Shown here: one piece after another, positions 8,901-16,187 of the stretch
Position numbering within the stretch: position 1 is the stretch's first letter
Layout of the letters: the number at the start of each line of letters is the position of its first letter
Source: Villigracilis sp024434165
GTDB taxonomy: Bacteria > Chloroflexota > Anaerolineae > Anaerolineales > Villigracilaceae
Direction of reading: 5' to 3'
Length of the DNA stretch: 64,000 nt
Assembly (NCBI GenBank): GCA_030263665.1
Contig: SZPK01000026.1
Span: 1-64,000, forward strand
Translations under genes and position numbers: made by a program
Notes under the pieces: generated by a model
The model's database searches: none
Seen by the model: only the letters and a program-made list of their open reading frames with translations
What the model was told of the DNA's origin: nothing

Positions 8901-8992
8901 CCGGCAGGACATATTACTGGCGGGTGCGCGCCGTGGACGCCGCCAGGAATTGGAGCGGCTGGTCGGTTGTATTTGTAATCCAGGTGTATTGA
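5909..8992 (+). CDS. Secreted purple-acid-phosphatase-like metallophosphoesterase with five Ig-like repeats and two FN3-like domains
   Basis: The protein has 1027 residues. A signal peptide (1-31, ending ARA) precedes a calcineurin-type phosphatase domain (about 35-295) with the full metal-ligand series in order: GDYG, VGDNNY, GNHDWGG, FHHAPYSSG and GHDHVYER. This order and the YER ending are typical of purple acid phosphatases, which hydrolyse phosphomonoesters with a two-metal centre. About 296-840 hold five copies of a ~105-residue repeat, each with a VTFSE-V-GVD core, resembling bacterial Ig-like repeats. About 845-1027 are two fibronectin-III-like domains with YWRVRAVD. It could scavenge phosphate at the cell surface while bound to a matrix. 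No DNRLRE domain is present here. Confidence 0.85.
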   Translation: MTNSVFSSIKKFCLFILAVSLFASPQPSARAQTNRILFAVIGDYGLAGQAEADVASLVKSWNPDFIVTVGDNNYPDGLAETIDQNIGQYYQEFIHPYKGKYGSGSPARRFFPSLGNHDWGGSGVKPYLEYFGFRSNQTYYDFVQGPVHFFMLDSDRNEPDGVTFKSEQAIWLKKGLAASTSPYNVVVFHHAPYSSGRHGSTEYMRWPFKEWGADVVLTGHDHVYERLLVNGLPYFVNGLGGSEIYNFNAILPESQARFNQDFGAMRVEATSAYMKFQMITRAGILVDEYLIGQGNPEVLSINPVGASPANADALTFQVTFSEAVTGVDAGDFAIVTNLSGAGIGNVSGLGNTYTVSVNSGSGDGTLRLDVQDDDSITNAAGSSLGGAGIGNGNFTRGAAVVVDRSAPTVTSIIPAGANPSNASIVDFTVSFSEPVTGVDLTDFSLSTSAGAQLTAVNGAGSAYTVSIVTGAGNDLLRLDFAVNGSVTDLAGNSISRGFTGETHVIDHTAPIAASISRMGEPSASGVEYAVSFSEAVTGVDGSDFVLSTMNGASIANISGAGNLYSVFIHLNPGSDALRLDLIDNDSIYDAAGNPLGGAGLGNGNYYGEPVPIAIETPIVTSIIRASPSPTKADSVDFIVTFSEIVEGVDVTDFMISGKPDAGILGVRSVNPFYIVTANTGASDGVLKLDLVDDDSIRNMQGIPLGGNGTGNANFTAGETCIVDRTPPRATSIIRAGSNPAINPSVDFIVTFSEPVTGVDVSDFRIATSNLNAAVVNIQDANPFYVVTVNTGAGSGTLRLDLMDNRSVGDLAGNLLADNGSGNGGFTTGEAFTIAKIPVNFPAPTIAEINHKHLINYSAPTIAWSAVRNAQAYEVFLARDANFAQLVALQTTSATFFIPDLPLADGTYFARVWAYNASLSPGKFSRTYTFTIDTTPPAPPTPASPPNHSSTPKRPSLKWSAVNGAVQYQVELDDNPDFSSPEFSAVTNRTDAQTKTLPTGRTYYWRVRAVDAARNWSGWSVVFVIQVY

Positions 8993-9025
8993 GGCAGTAA
9001 ATATTTATGATATTTATCTAGTATA

Positions 9026-9061
9026 TTGACAAGTGGAAGCCGGGCAGTTATACTGCCCGTA
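9026..9061 (+). promoter_or_regulatory. Consensus promoter with overlapping SufR-type operator; transcript probably leaderless
   Basis: TTGACA (9026-9031) and TATACT (9049-9054) are separated by exactly 17 bases. A perfect inverted repeat CGGGCAG-TTATA-CTGCCCG (9041-9059) covers the -10. The predicted first transcribed base is at or next to the ATG at 9061, so there is no room for a ribosome site. The palindrome is well placed for autorepression by the gene product. Confidence 0.75.
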
Positions 9062-9684
9062 TGAAATCCACGCGAGACAAGATTCTGCAAACCCTGTTGA
9101 AAAAACCGCGTTCCACTATTAATGACCTTGCGGAAGCGGTCGGCATCAACCCCATTTCTGTGCGGCATCACCTTACAAATCTCCAAATGGAAGGGCTGGT
9201 CGAAGGACAGGAGGAACGGCACGGTGTGGGACGCCCGCGCCTGGTGTATGTGCTCACCAACGAAGGCATGGAGCACTTCCCCACCCGCTACCTGCGCCTG
9301 ACAACCCGCCTGATCGCGCAAATGAAAGAGACCATGCCGAAGCCGGTGGTCAGCAAGTTGTTCGGTCAAATCGCCGAAGACCTCGCCAAAGACTACGCCA
9401 ACGACATCAAAGGGCTGAGTATGGAAGAGCGGCTTGACCTCGTCAAGGATTTGCTGGCACAGGAGGGGTTCACCGTCGAATGGGAAAAGAAGGATGGGCA
9501 GTACCAGATTCACGAAATCTCCTGCCCGTATTACCAGATCGGCATCAACCATCCCGAAATCTGCACGGTGGACCAGACCGTCATCTCGAAGATGCTGGCG
9601 TTACCCGCGAATAAAGTTCAATGTATTCTGGATGGCGGCACACATTGCACGTATGTCGTCCAGCCAGCCGCAAAACAAAAGTAA
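9061..9684 (+). CDS. sufR: SufR-like Fe-S-sensing transcriptional repressor
   Basis: The protein has 207 residues. Residues 1-70 are a winged helix-turn-helix: INDLAEAVGINPISVRHHL is the recognition unit and GRPRLVYVLT the wing. The C-terminal third contains four Cys in the spacing seen in SufR proteins (ISCPYYQIG, HPEICTVD, VQCILDGG, THCTYVV), which in that family bind an iron-sulfur cluster controlling DNA affinity. The gene is followed after 10 bases by a SufT-like gene. The promoter carries a palindrome over its -10, which suggests autoregulation according to cluster status. The rest of a suf operon is not in the window. An unrelated ArsR/DeoR-type regulator is less likely given the Cys pattern. 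Confidence 0.8.
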   Translation: MKSTRDKILQTLLKKPRSTINDLAEAVGINPISVRHHLTNLQMEGLVEGQEERHGVGRPRLVYVLTNEGMEHFPTRYLRLTTRLIAQMKETMPKPVVSKLFGQIAEDLAKDYANDIKGLSMEERLDLVKDLLAQEGFTVEWEKKDGQYQIHEISCPYYQIGINHPEICTVDQTVISKMLALPANKVQCILDGGTHCTYVVQPAAKQK

Positions 9685-9694
9685 AAGAGGCAGC

Positions 9695-10042
9695 ATGAGC
9701 GATTCTGAAATCAAGGAAATCCAGTGGACCATTCACACCACCCATCCGGAGATGGTCAAACCGGCGCGCGAAAAACTCTCCGAAGTGGTGGACCCCGAAA
9801 TCGGCATGAACATCATCCAGCTGGGTCTTGTGCGCGATATTGAAATCGAGAACAACACCGCCCGCCTGAAGATGATTCTCACCACGCCGTTCTGCCCGTA
9901 TGGTCCCGCCATGATCGAAATGACCAAAGCCAAGGCGGTCGAAGCCTTCAACATGCCGGTCACCATCGAGATGGGCATGGAAATGTGGGACTTCTCCATG
10001 ATGGAAGACCCTTCCGCGCTCGATTGGGGAATGTACGCTTGA
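9695..10042 (+). CDS. sufT: SufT/MIP18-family (DUF59) Fe-S cluster assembly factor
   Basis: The protein has 115 residues from ATG 9695, with AAGAGG just upstream. A much longer frame opens upstream but overlaps the regulator out of frame, so the short start is preferred. It shows the family core: VVDPEIGMNIIQLGLVRDIE followed by the conserved Cys in TTPFCPYGP. Members of this family help insert Fe-S clusters into target proteins. It forms a two-gene unit with the SufR-like repressor, so cluster sensing and maturation are coexpressed. Confidence 0.85.
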   Translation: MSDSEIKEIQWTIHTTHPEMVKPAREKLSEVVDPEIGMNIIQLGLVRDIEIENNTARLKMILTTPFCPYGPAMIEMTKAKAVEAFNMPVTIEMGMEMWDFSMMEDPSALDWGMYA

Positions 10043-10077
10043 TGGTAATGTAGTTGGATAGTTGGGCAGTCGAAATG

Positions 10078-10112
10078 AAGACGCCGTCTCTTTTCAGAGC
10101 GGCGTCTTTTTG
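10078..10112. terminator. Bidirectional terminator between convergent sufT and XRE genes
   Basis: A 9-bp stem AAGACGCCG (10078-10086) / CGGCGTCTT (10100-10108) ends in TTTTTG on the plus strand and an A-rich 5' side that becomes a T-tract on the minus strand. It lies between two convergent genes. Confidence 0.75.
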
Positions 10113-10116
10113 TCGT

Positions 10117-10728
10117 TTATTCGCCTTTTTTCCAGTGCATGGCGTGCGGCTTTTCGCCTTCCTCAAAACCGGAAATGACGATCAACGCATTGCTGACATG
10201 ACCGCCCGGATTCCGCCAGCGGTGACGCAGCCGCGAAGCGAACAGCAGGCTGTCCCCCGGTTCGAGGCGATAGACGTCTTTCTCGACGAAATAATCCAAC
10301 TGACCCCGCAGGCAGTACACAAACTCATGACCGGAGTGGGTAATATCGTGAGGTCCGCTGGATGCGCCGCTTTCGAGGGTCAGCATAAACGGCTCCACCC
10401 GCCCGACAAACTGCTCACCTCCCAACGCTTCGAACACTCCGCGCGTGAACGACATGCGCGCCCGTTCATCCTGTTTCAAAAAGACGATCTGCGTCTTCTC
10501 ATTTTCCGTCCCGAAGAATGAGGTGATCGCAACTCCCAGCGCATCCGCCAATTTATAAAGCGTGCTCACCGAGGGGGATGTCTTGCCGCGCTCGATCATC
10601 GAAAGCGCGTTTGCCGAAAGCCCGCTTTTCGCAGCCAGCGACCGCATCGAAATCCCCCGTGTCTCGCGCAGCTCGCGCAGGCGGCTTGCCACATTTACCG
10701 ACAAGGCTTCCCGTTGAAACTCGCCCAT
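10117..10728 (-). CDS. XRE-family regulator with C-terminal cupin domain
   Basis: The protein has 203 residues. About 10-70 are a Cro/C1 helix-turn-helix (RLRELRETRGISMRSLAAKS, then NALSMIERGKTSPSVSTLYK). About 125-195 are a cupin barrel (SGHEFVYCLRGQLDYFVE, then EPGDSLLFASRLRHRWRNPG). This HipB-cupin arrangement is common in regulators of amino acid, polyamine or xenobiotic metabolism that sense a small ligand in the cupin. It is divergent from the ArsR-led sulfur operon, with about 180 bases between the starts, so it could control that operon, itself, or both. Ligand and targets are unknown. Confidence 0.82.
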   Translation of the reverse strand: MGEFQREALSVNVASRLRELRETRGISMRSLAAKSGLSANALSMIERGKTSPSVSTLYKLADALGVAITSFFGTENEKTQIVFLKQDERARMSFTRGVFEALGGEQFVGRVEPFMLTLESGASSGPHDITHSGHEFVYCLRGQLDYFVEKDVYRLEPGDSLLFASRLRHRWRNPGGHVSNALIVISGFEEGEKPHAMHWKKGE

Positions 10729-10797
10729 GATGTTTCTCCATCCGCAGGAGGCTTTTGATAAGCGCCTGCCTGACAGCCAGGATTATAACCCACAATA

Positions 10798-10845
10798 TGT
10801 GACATTAAACAAAACTTAATATGACACACTTCACTTTTGTACAAT
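10798..10845. promoter_or_regulatory. Imperfect inverted repeat and -10 box between divergent XRE and ArsR genes
   Basis: TGTGACATTAA (10798-10808) faces TTAATATGACACA (10816-10828) as an imperfect inverted repeat. A TACAAT box follows at 10840-10845 and reads towards the ArsR gene. The arrangement is suitable for a shared operator, but no -35 is convincing. Confidence 0.35.
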
Positions 10846-10872
10846 CTGTCACAAATGTATGATGAGGCTGTA

Positions 10873-10882
10873 CGAATATTCG
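10873..10882. promoter_or_regulatory. Palindrome CGAATATTCG, candidate ArsR operator
   Basis: A perfect 10-base palindrome lies 27 bases before the ArsR start, followed by another ATTCG at 10886. Its AT-rich centre resembles ArsR/SmtB operators in general style only. Confidence 0.35.
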
Positions 10883-10908
10883 TCTATTCGCATATAAGCA
10901 GGTGTCTT

Positions 10909-11256
10909 ATGGTAAACGCCGCCCTCCAACAGGAAATCACCCAGCTCGAAGCCAATTTCTGCGCCGCACTCTCCGACCCGAACCGGCTCTTGATTCTCTA
11001 CGCCCTCAACGACGGTCCGCGCAACGTCACGGAACTTGCAAGCGAACTCGGCTTGAACCAGCCCACCACCTCCCGCCATCTCAAAGTCCTGCGGGAGCGC
11101 GGTCTGGTTTACACCGTCCGCAGCGGAACCACCATCACCTATCACCTTTCTGACATTCGACTCATCCAGGCTCTCGACCTCCTGCGAAGCGCCATGCGGG
11201 AACGGCTCTCGCGGCAGGCAAACCTGATCAACGAAGTTACACAGGAGAATGTATGA
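10909..11256 (+). CDS. ArsR/SmtB-family regulator heading the octaheme operon
   Basis: The protein has 115 residues from ATG 10909; the frame extends to 10837 but that N-terminus lacks family similarity. The winged helix-turn-helix is clear: CAALSDPNRLLILYALNDG, then LASELGLNQPTTSRHLKVLR and the wing VYTVRSGTTITYHL. The metal motif ELCVCDL of ArsR/SmtB is absent. One Cys (FCAAL) is near the N-terminus, so it is not obviously a two-Cys persulfide sensor of the SqrR/BigR type. Its stop overlaps the next start as ATGA, so it is translationally coupled to the octaheme cytochrome and probably regulates it. Confidence 0.82.
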   Translation: MVNAALQQEITQLEANFCAALSDPNRLLILYALNDGPRNVTELASELGLNQPTTSRHLKVLRERGLVYTVRSGTTITYHLSDIRLIQALDLLRSAMRERLSRQANLINEVTQENV

Positions 11257-12713
11257 CAAAACGTCCTTCGACAAGATTTGGATTTCGCTTCCCTGCCTGG
11301 ACCCTGGGGCTGGCTGGCATTCTTTTGCTGATTCTCGTCCCGGTCCTTTACTTCCTTCCCCGCACCCAATCCAAAACGGACCCGGCGGCTTACCTGCCCG
11401 AAAAACCCGTTCACGTGGACCACAGCGACATCGTCCAGGGTGAATTCAAAACCGGGCAGGATGTGACCCGCACCTGCCTCGAATGTCACGAAGACGCCGC
11501 CGCACAGGTGATGAAAACCACCCATTGGACGTGGGAATCGCAGGCATTCGACGTCCCCTGGCGCGAAGAAGATGTGACCATCGGCAAGATCAACCAGATC
11601 AACAACTTCTGCATCGGCACGCAGGGCAACGAAAACAAGTGCATGTCCTGTCACGCCGGGTACGGCTGGGAACAGGGACGCGAAACCGCGCTTGCCAACC
11701 CTGAAAACGTGGACTGCCTCGCCTGCCACGCCGATACCGGCGTTTACGGCAAGGGCGTCTTCGGCAACCCTGCCGAAGGCGTGGACCTGCTCGCCGCGGC
11801 GCGCTCCGTGCGTTCACCCACCCGCGAGAACTGCGGCAAATGCCACTTCGACGGCGGCGGCGGGAACGGCGTCAAACACGGCGATCTCGATGAAAGCCTG
11901 TACTTCCCGGATGAATCGCTCGACGTGCACATGGGCGGCGAATTGGACATGCAATGCACTGACTGCCACTGGACGACGGAACATCGAATCCTTGGGCGCA
12001 TGCTGGCGGACAATTACACCATTGACCCGCAAGAACAGGTCGCGTGCGAGCAGTGCCATGTGAACCAGCAACACGAAGACGAACGCATCAACACCCACCT
12101 CGCCTCGGTCGCCTGTCAGACCTGCCATATCCCTGCCATCGCACTCGAAGACCCGACCAAAACCGAATGGGACTGGTCGCAGGCGGGTCAGGAGGGACGC
12201 GAGGACGACCACTTTACCTATCTCAAAATCAAGGGCGAATTCGCCTACGACAAGAACTTCGCGCCCGCCTATCTCTGGTTCAACGGGAACAACGAATACC
12301 GCTACATCCTCGGCGACCCGCTCGGCAGGGACGGCATCACCTACATCAACAAACCCGCCGGAAGCATCGCCGACAGCAGCGCCAAAATCTTCCCGTTCAA
12401 ACTGCACATCGCCAAACAACCCTACGACGTGAAGAACAATTACCTGCTGCAACCCGTCACAGCGGGCGAAGGCGGCTTCTGGACCACCTTCGACTGGGAC
12501 AGCGCCTTCGAACTCGCCGCGCCCATCACCGGTCTCGATTACAGCGGCGAATACGGCTTCACCACAACCTACATGTATTGGCCCACCACCCACATGGTGC
12601 AATCTGCCGATAAAGCCCTGGCATGCGAATCCTGTCACGGCGAAAACGGACGCATGGATTGGGAAGCGCTTGGCTATCCCGGCGACCCGATCGAGTGGGG
12701 CGGGAGAAAGTAA
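11253..12713 (+). CDS. Octaheme c-type cytochrome, tetrathionate reductase (OTR) family
   Basis: The protein has 486 residues. One transmembrane segment (about 16-36) anchors a large extracytoplasmic domain. Eight CxxCH heme motifs are visible: CLECH, CMSCH, CLACH, CGKCH, CTDCH, CEQCH, CQTCH and CESCH. The block CGKCHFDGGGGNGVKHGDLD and the TTHWTWESQAF segment are hallmarks of the octaheme OTR family. Characterised members reduce tetrathionate, and also nitrite and hydroxylamine in vitro. The neighbouring sulfur transporters favour a sulfur oxyanion as substrate. The start overlaps the regulator stop. Electrons could come from the cytochrome b of the next gene. Confidence 0.88.
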   Translation: MTKRPSTRFGFRFPAWTLGLAGILLLILVPVLYFLPRTQSKTDPAAYLPEKPVHVDHSDIVQGEFKTGQDVTRTCLECHEDAAAQVMKTTHWTWESQAFDVPWREEDVTIGKINQINNFCIGTQGNENKCMSCHAGYGWEQGRETALANPENVDCLACHADTGVYGKGVFGNPAEGVDLLAAARSVRSPTRENCGKCHFDGGGGNGVKHGDLDESLYFPDESLDVHMGGELDMQCTDCHWTTEHRILGRMLADNYTIDPQEQVACEQCHVNQQHEDERINTHLASVACQTCHIPAIALEDPTKTEWDWSQAGQEGREDDHFTYLKIKGEFAYDKNFAPAYLWFNGNNEYRYILGDPLGRDGITYINKPAGSIADSSAKIFPFKLHIAKQPYDVKNNYLLQPVTAGEGGFWTTFDWDSAFELAAPITGLDYSGEYGFTTTYMYWPTTHMVQSADKALACESCHGENGRMDWEALGYPGDPIEWGGRK

Positions 12714-12781
12714 CTGGAGATTAGAAATTGAAGATTGGAGATTGATAACTACCAGTCTCCAGGCACTTCAAGGAATCAACC
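12714..12781. repeat. Low-complexity intergenic word repeat
   Basis: The spacer consists of variants of the word CTGGAGATT/TTGGAGATT, closing with an inverted CAGTCTCCAG, so it can fold on itself. The last bases carry AAGGA as ribosome site for the gene at 12782. Similar words occur at 20468-20515. Confidence 0.4.
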
Positions 12782-15475
12782 ATGAAACGATATTCACTCA
12801 TCACCATCACCGGACTTCTCCTCCTCACCCTTGCCATTGGAATTCAAACGGTTCTTGCCGCGCCCACACCTGCTCCCGTCCATCAAGCCTCCGGCATCCA
12901 CCCGGACTTTCTCCTGCTCGATGCAGACGGCGTGAACGTCCTCGAGAGCGGCGGCGCGGTTTCCACGATGAACACCTGCGGGCAGTGCCACGACACCGGG
13001 TTCATCGCCTCGCACGCTTTCCACTCCGATCTCGGTTTGAGTGATTTCAACGCCGAAAACAACGGGCTCGATTCGAGCAACGGCTTGTTCGGCGAATGGG
13101 ACCCGCTGACCTACCGCTTCCTCTCCCCTGCCGGTGACGAACGCCTCGACCTCGGAACCGCCGAATGGCTGATGCTCAACGGCGCGCGGGTCGCCGGCGG
13201 CGGACCCGCGGAAACCTCCCGCGGCGGCAAAGCCCTGACCGATCTGCCCCCCAACCGGAACAATCCTGAAACCGCCATCCTGAACGAAGACGGAAGCGTC
13301 TCTGCCTGGGACTGGAATGAATCCGGCACGATGGAAATGAACTGCTTCCTGTGCCACCTCGAAACGCCGAACAACACTGCGCGCGTGGAAGCCATTCAAG
13401 CCGGCGAGTTTGGCAAAGCTAACACCGTCACCCTGTTTGGGCTGAACATCGTCAGCGAAGCGGACGGCGGCTGGGCGTACAACCCGCAGGCGTTCAACGA
13501 AGCGGGCGAACTCAAGAACGAACTGCTCGGCATCCAAGACCCCACCAACGAAAATTGCGCCGCCTGCCATGGCGAAGTCCATACCAGCGAAGACCCGCTG
13601 ACCTTCACCGCCTGCGAAATTGACTATCCGCAAACCGCCACAACGGGACAGGTCGTCTCCGCTCAACGCATCAACGACTCCGGCGTGAATCTCACCAACA
13701 AAAACGAACTCGACCGTTCGTGGGATGTCCATGCGGAACGCCAGCTGCAATGCACCGACTGTCATTACGCGCTCAACAATCCCTCCCATTTGAGCGAACT
13801 GCAAAGCGCCAACCCCGATCACCTCATCTACGACCCGCGCTCGCTGGAAATCGGCGAATATCTCGAACGCCCCGACCACAATTTTGCGCGCGGGCAGAGC
13901 GCGCAGTTCAACCTTGCGCCGGAATACAAAGGCACGATGCGCCGCTGTGAGAACTGCCACGACGCCCGCAAGGGTCACGCCGGCTGGCTGCCCTACATCG
14001 AGACCCACATGGATGCCATCGCCTGCGAGAGCTGTCACATCCCGCAGATGTACGCGCCTGCCATCCAGACCCAGGATTGGACGGTCATCGCCGCCGATGG
14101 CGGGGCTGTGAAAACCTGCCGCGGAATTGACGGCGCCCCCAACGACATTACTTCGCTTGTCACCGGCTACGAGCCGGTCCTGCTCAACCGCACCAACCTG
14201 GACGGGCAGCAGCTGCTCGCCCCGTACAACCTGCTTACGTCCTTCTACTGGGTGTACGACGACGCCAACGGAAACAAACGCCCGGTTCGTCAATTGGACC
14301 TCGAAGCGGTTTACCTCGAAGACGGCGGGTACGCCGCCGACATCGTGGCTGTGTTCGACATGAACAGCGACGGTCAACTAAGTAATTCGGAATTGGTAAT
14401 TGTCAATTCGACGCAGGAAGAAACTGTAAAGGCAAAACTGACCGCGCTTGGGCTGAACAACGTCCGCATCGAAGGGACGGTCCAGCCCTACAGCATCAAC
14501 CATAATGTGACGAATGGCGAATACGCCGTAAACGAATGCAAAGCCTGCCACAACGCAGACTCGCGCCTCTCCCAGCCCATCAAACTCGCAGACGCCGCGC
14601 CCGTGATGCCGGTCTTCGACGAAGACAACAATGTCAGCGCAACAGGCAAGTTGGTCAAAGGCGAAGACGGCGCGTTGTACTATCAGCCCGTCCCAGCCAA
14701 TGACGGGATGTACGTCTTCGGCTCCAGCCGTGTGAGTTGGATTGACTGGTTCGGCGCGCTGATGTTTGCAGGCTCGCTGCTGGGCGTGTTCGGTCACGGG
14801 ACGATGCGCTATCTTGCAGGGCGTAAACAGCCCAAAGGTCAAAAAAGAACCGAACGGGTTTACATGTACGAAGCGTACCGCCGCTTCTGGCACTGGCTCC
14901 AGACCGCGACAATCGTCATCCTGTTGTTCACGGGTTTGATCATCCATCGCCCCGACCTGTTCGGCGCATTCTCGTTCCGCGGCGTGGTGACCGTGCACAA
15001 CGTGGCGGCGGTATTGCTGGGACTGAATGCAGCGTTCGCGCTCTTCTATCACGTTGCCACCGAACGCATCCGCGAATTCATCCCGCACCCCTACGGCTTC
15101 TTCGACGACGCGATCTTGCAGGCAAAATACTACGTCAGCGGGATCTTCAGAGGCGAACCGCATCCCTTCGAAAAACGACCCGACAGCCGCATGAATCCGA
15201 TTCAAAAGATGACCTACTTCATGATCCTGAACGTGCTGCTGCCCCTGCAAGGTTTGACGGGCATCCTGATGTGGGGCGTACAAAAGTTCCCGGCGTTTGC
15301 CAATGCCCTCGGCGGGTTGCCCTTCCTGGCGCCGTTCCATTCGCTGATCGCGTGGTTGTTTGCAGCCTTCATCCTCGTGCATGTGTACATGACCACCACC
15401 GGCGCGACTCCGCTCGAAGCCATGCGCGCCATGGTGACGGGATATGAGGAAGTGGAAGCGCCTGCATCTGAATGA
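12782..15475 (+). CDS. Seven-heme cytochrome c fused to a cytochrome b561-type membrane domain
   Basis: The protein has 897 residues. A signal peptide (1-27, ending VLA) precedes an extracytoplasmic region with seven CxxCH motifs: CGQCH, CFLCH, CAACH, CTDCH, CENCH, CESCH and CKACH. One transmembrane helix near 650 is followed by a four-helix b-type cytochrome domain (about 680-885) with helix-borne His in RRFWHWLQ, GLIIHRPD, VTVHNVAAV, LFYHVATE, PFHSLIAW and ILVHVYM, as in thiosulfate-reductase and hydrogenase cytochrome b subunits. It is well suited to oxidise quinol and pass electrons to the octaheme protein. An EF-hand-like DMNSDGQLSNSE lies near 530 and overlaps a repeat-like DNA word. 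Fusion of both electron carriers in one chain is uncommon. Confidence 0.82.
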   Translation: MKRYSLITITGLLLLTLAIGIQTVLAAPTPAPVHQASGIHPDFLLLDADGVNVLESGGAVSTMNTCGQCHDTGFIASHAFHSDLGLSDFNAENNGLDSSNGLFGEWDPLTYRFLSPAGDERLDLGTAEWLMLNGARVAGGGPAETSRGGKALTDLPPNRNNPETAILNEDGSVSAWDWNESGTMEMNCFLCHLETPNNTARVEAIQAGEFGKANTVTLFGLNIVSEADGGWAYNPQAFNEAGELKNELLGIQDPTNENCAACHGEVHTSEDPLTFTACEIDYPQTATTGQVVSAQRINDSGVNLTNKNELDRSWDVHAERQLQCTDCHYALNNPSHLSELQSANPDHLIYDPRSLEIGEYLERPDHNFARGQSAQFNLAPEYKGTMRRCENCHDARKGHAGWLPYIETHMDAIACESCHIPQMYAPAIQTQDWTVIAADGGAVKTCRGIDGAPNDITSLVTGYEPVLLNRTNLDGQQLLAPYNLLTSFYWVYDDANGNKRPVRQLDLEAVYLEDGGYAADIVAVFDMNSDGQLSNSELVIVNSTQEETVKAKLTALGLNNVRIEGTVQPYSINHNVTNGEYAVNECKACHNADSRLSQPIKLADAAPVMPVFDEDNNVSATGKLVKGEDGALYYQPVPANDGMYVFGSSRVSWIDWFGALMFAGSLLGVFGHGTMRYLAGRKQPKGQKRTERVYMYEAYRRFWHWLQTATIVILLFTGLIIHRPDLFGAFSFRGVVTVHNVAAVLLGLNAAFALFYHVATERIREFIPHPYGFFDDAILQAKYYVSGIFRGEPHPFEKRPDSRMNPIQKMTYFMILNVLLPLQGLTGILMWGVQKFPAFANALGGLPFLAPFHSLIAWLFAAFILVHVYMTTTGATPLEAMRAMVTGYEEVEAPASE

Positions 15476-15547
15476 TGAATTATGAAGGATGAACGTCAAC
15501 CTGCAACCTTCAACCTGCAACCTTGAACTTTCAACCAAGGAGTACAA
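15476..15547. repeat. Low-complexity intergenic word repeat (CAACCTGCAACCTT type)
   Basis: Tandem variants of AACCTGCAACCTTCAACC fill the gap between two genes; AAGGAG near 15538 is the ribosome site of the next gene. The same word, with its inverse, fills 16094-16175. Confidence 0.5.
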
Positions 15548-16093
15548 ATGACCGCTCAAACCCGCAAAACGCTATTCCCGAAAACGCCAAAGCCTTTCGT
15601 TCACCCGTACTTTGGCGGCATGGTATTGGGAATTGTGCTCTTCCTTGCCCTCTTACTGACCGGCAACGGACTGGGCTCCTCCGGCGCGACCAGCCGCTTC
15701 GTGACCGCCGTGACCGATGTATTCGCCCCCGAACACGTGGACCGCACCCCCTACCTGTTGAAAATGGCAGGCGGGGACAAAAATCCGCTCGACGACTGGA
15801 TTGTGCCGGTCTATATCGGCGCGCTGTTGGGCGGGTTCGCCTCCGGCTTGTTCAACGGACGCCTGAAATTCGAGACCACCAAAGGTCCGCACATCTCCGA
15901 CCGCACCCGCTGGCTGATGGCGTTCCTGGGCGGCGTGATCTTTCTCTACGGCGCGCGCATGGCTCGCGGATGCACCTCCGGGCAGGCGCTTACAGGCGGC
16001 ACGACGCTCTCGGCGGGTTCGTGGGTGGTGATGTTTGCCATCTTCGGCGGCGCGTATGGATTGGCGTATTTTGTAAGAAAGTTGTGGAATTAG
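15548..16093 (+). CDS. YeeE/YedE-family sulfur transporter, N-terminal-type half
   Basis: The protein has 181 residues with about five hydrophobic helices. It carries GMVLGIVLFLALLLTGNGLG near the N-terminus and the signature ARGCTSGQALTGG near 140, whose Cys in the family is proposed to relay thiosulfate-type sulfur through the membrane. Its length is about half of the single-chain transporters, and the following gene encodes the other half, so the two probably form one channel. Both belong to the octaheme operon, suggesting uptake of a sulfur compound linked to that respiration. Confidence 0.82.
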   Translation: MTAQTRKTLFPKTPKPFVHPYFGGMVLGIVLFLALLLTGNGLGSSGATSRFVTAVTDVFAPEHVDRTPYLLKMAGGDKNPLDDWIVPVYIGALLGGFASGLFNGRLKFETTKGPHISDRTRWLMAFLGGVIFLYGARMARGCTSGQALTGGTTLSAGSWVVMFAIFGGAYGLAYFVRKLWN

Positions 16094-16175
16094 GAATAGC
16101 TGCAGGTTGCAAGTTGAAGATTGAAAGTTAACCTGCAACCTTCAACCTTCGACCTTCAACTTGCAACTCGCACTT
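16094..16175. repeat. Low-complexity intergenic repeat with self-complementary halves
   Basis: A block CTGCAGGTTGCAAGTTGAAG is followed by AACCTGCAACCTTCAACC and CTTCAACTTGCAAC, its inverse. The spacer can thus form a long imperfect hairpin between two genes of one operon. AGGAG at 16176-16180 serves the next gene. Confidence 0.5.
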
Positions 16176-16187
16176 AGGAGACTCACC

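Noticed and set aside
9434..9694. Long N-terminal extension of the SufT-like gene
   Set aside because: It overlaps the regulator out of frame, is Arg/Ser-rich nonsense, and a ribosome site precedes the ATG at 9695.
12794..14377. Antisense frame of 527 codons opposite the heptaheme gene
   Set aside because: The plus strand encodes seven heme motifs and a membrane cytochrome; the antisense product is a low-complexity shadow.
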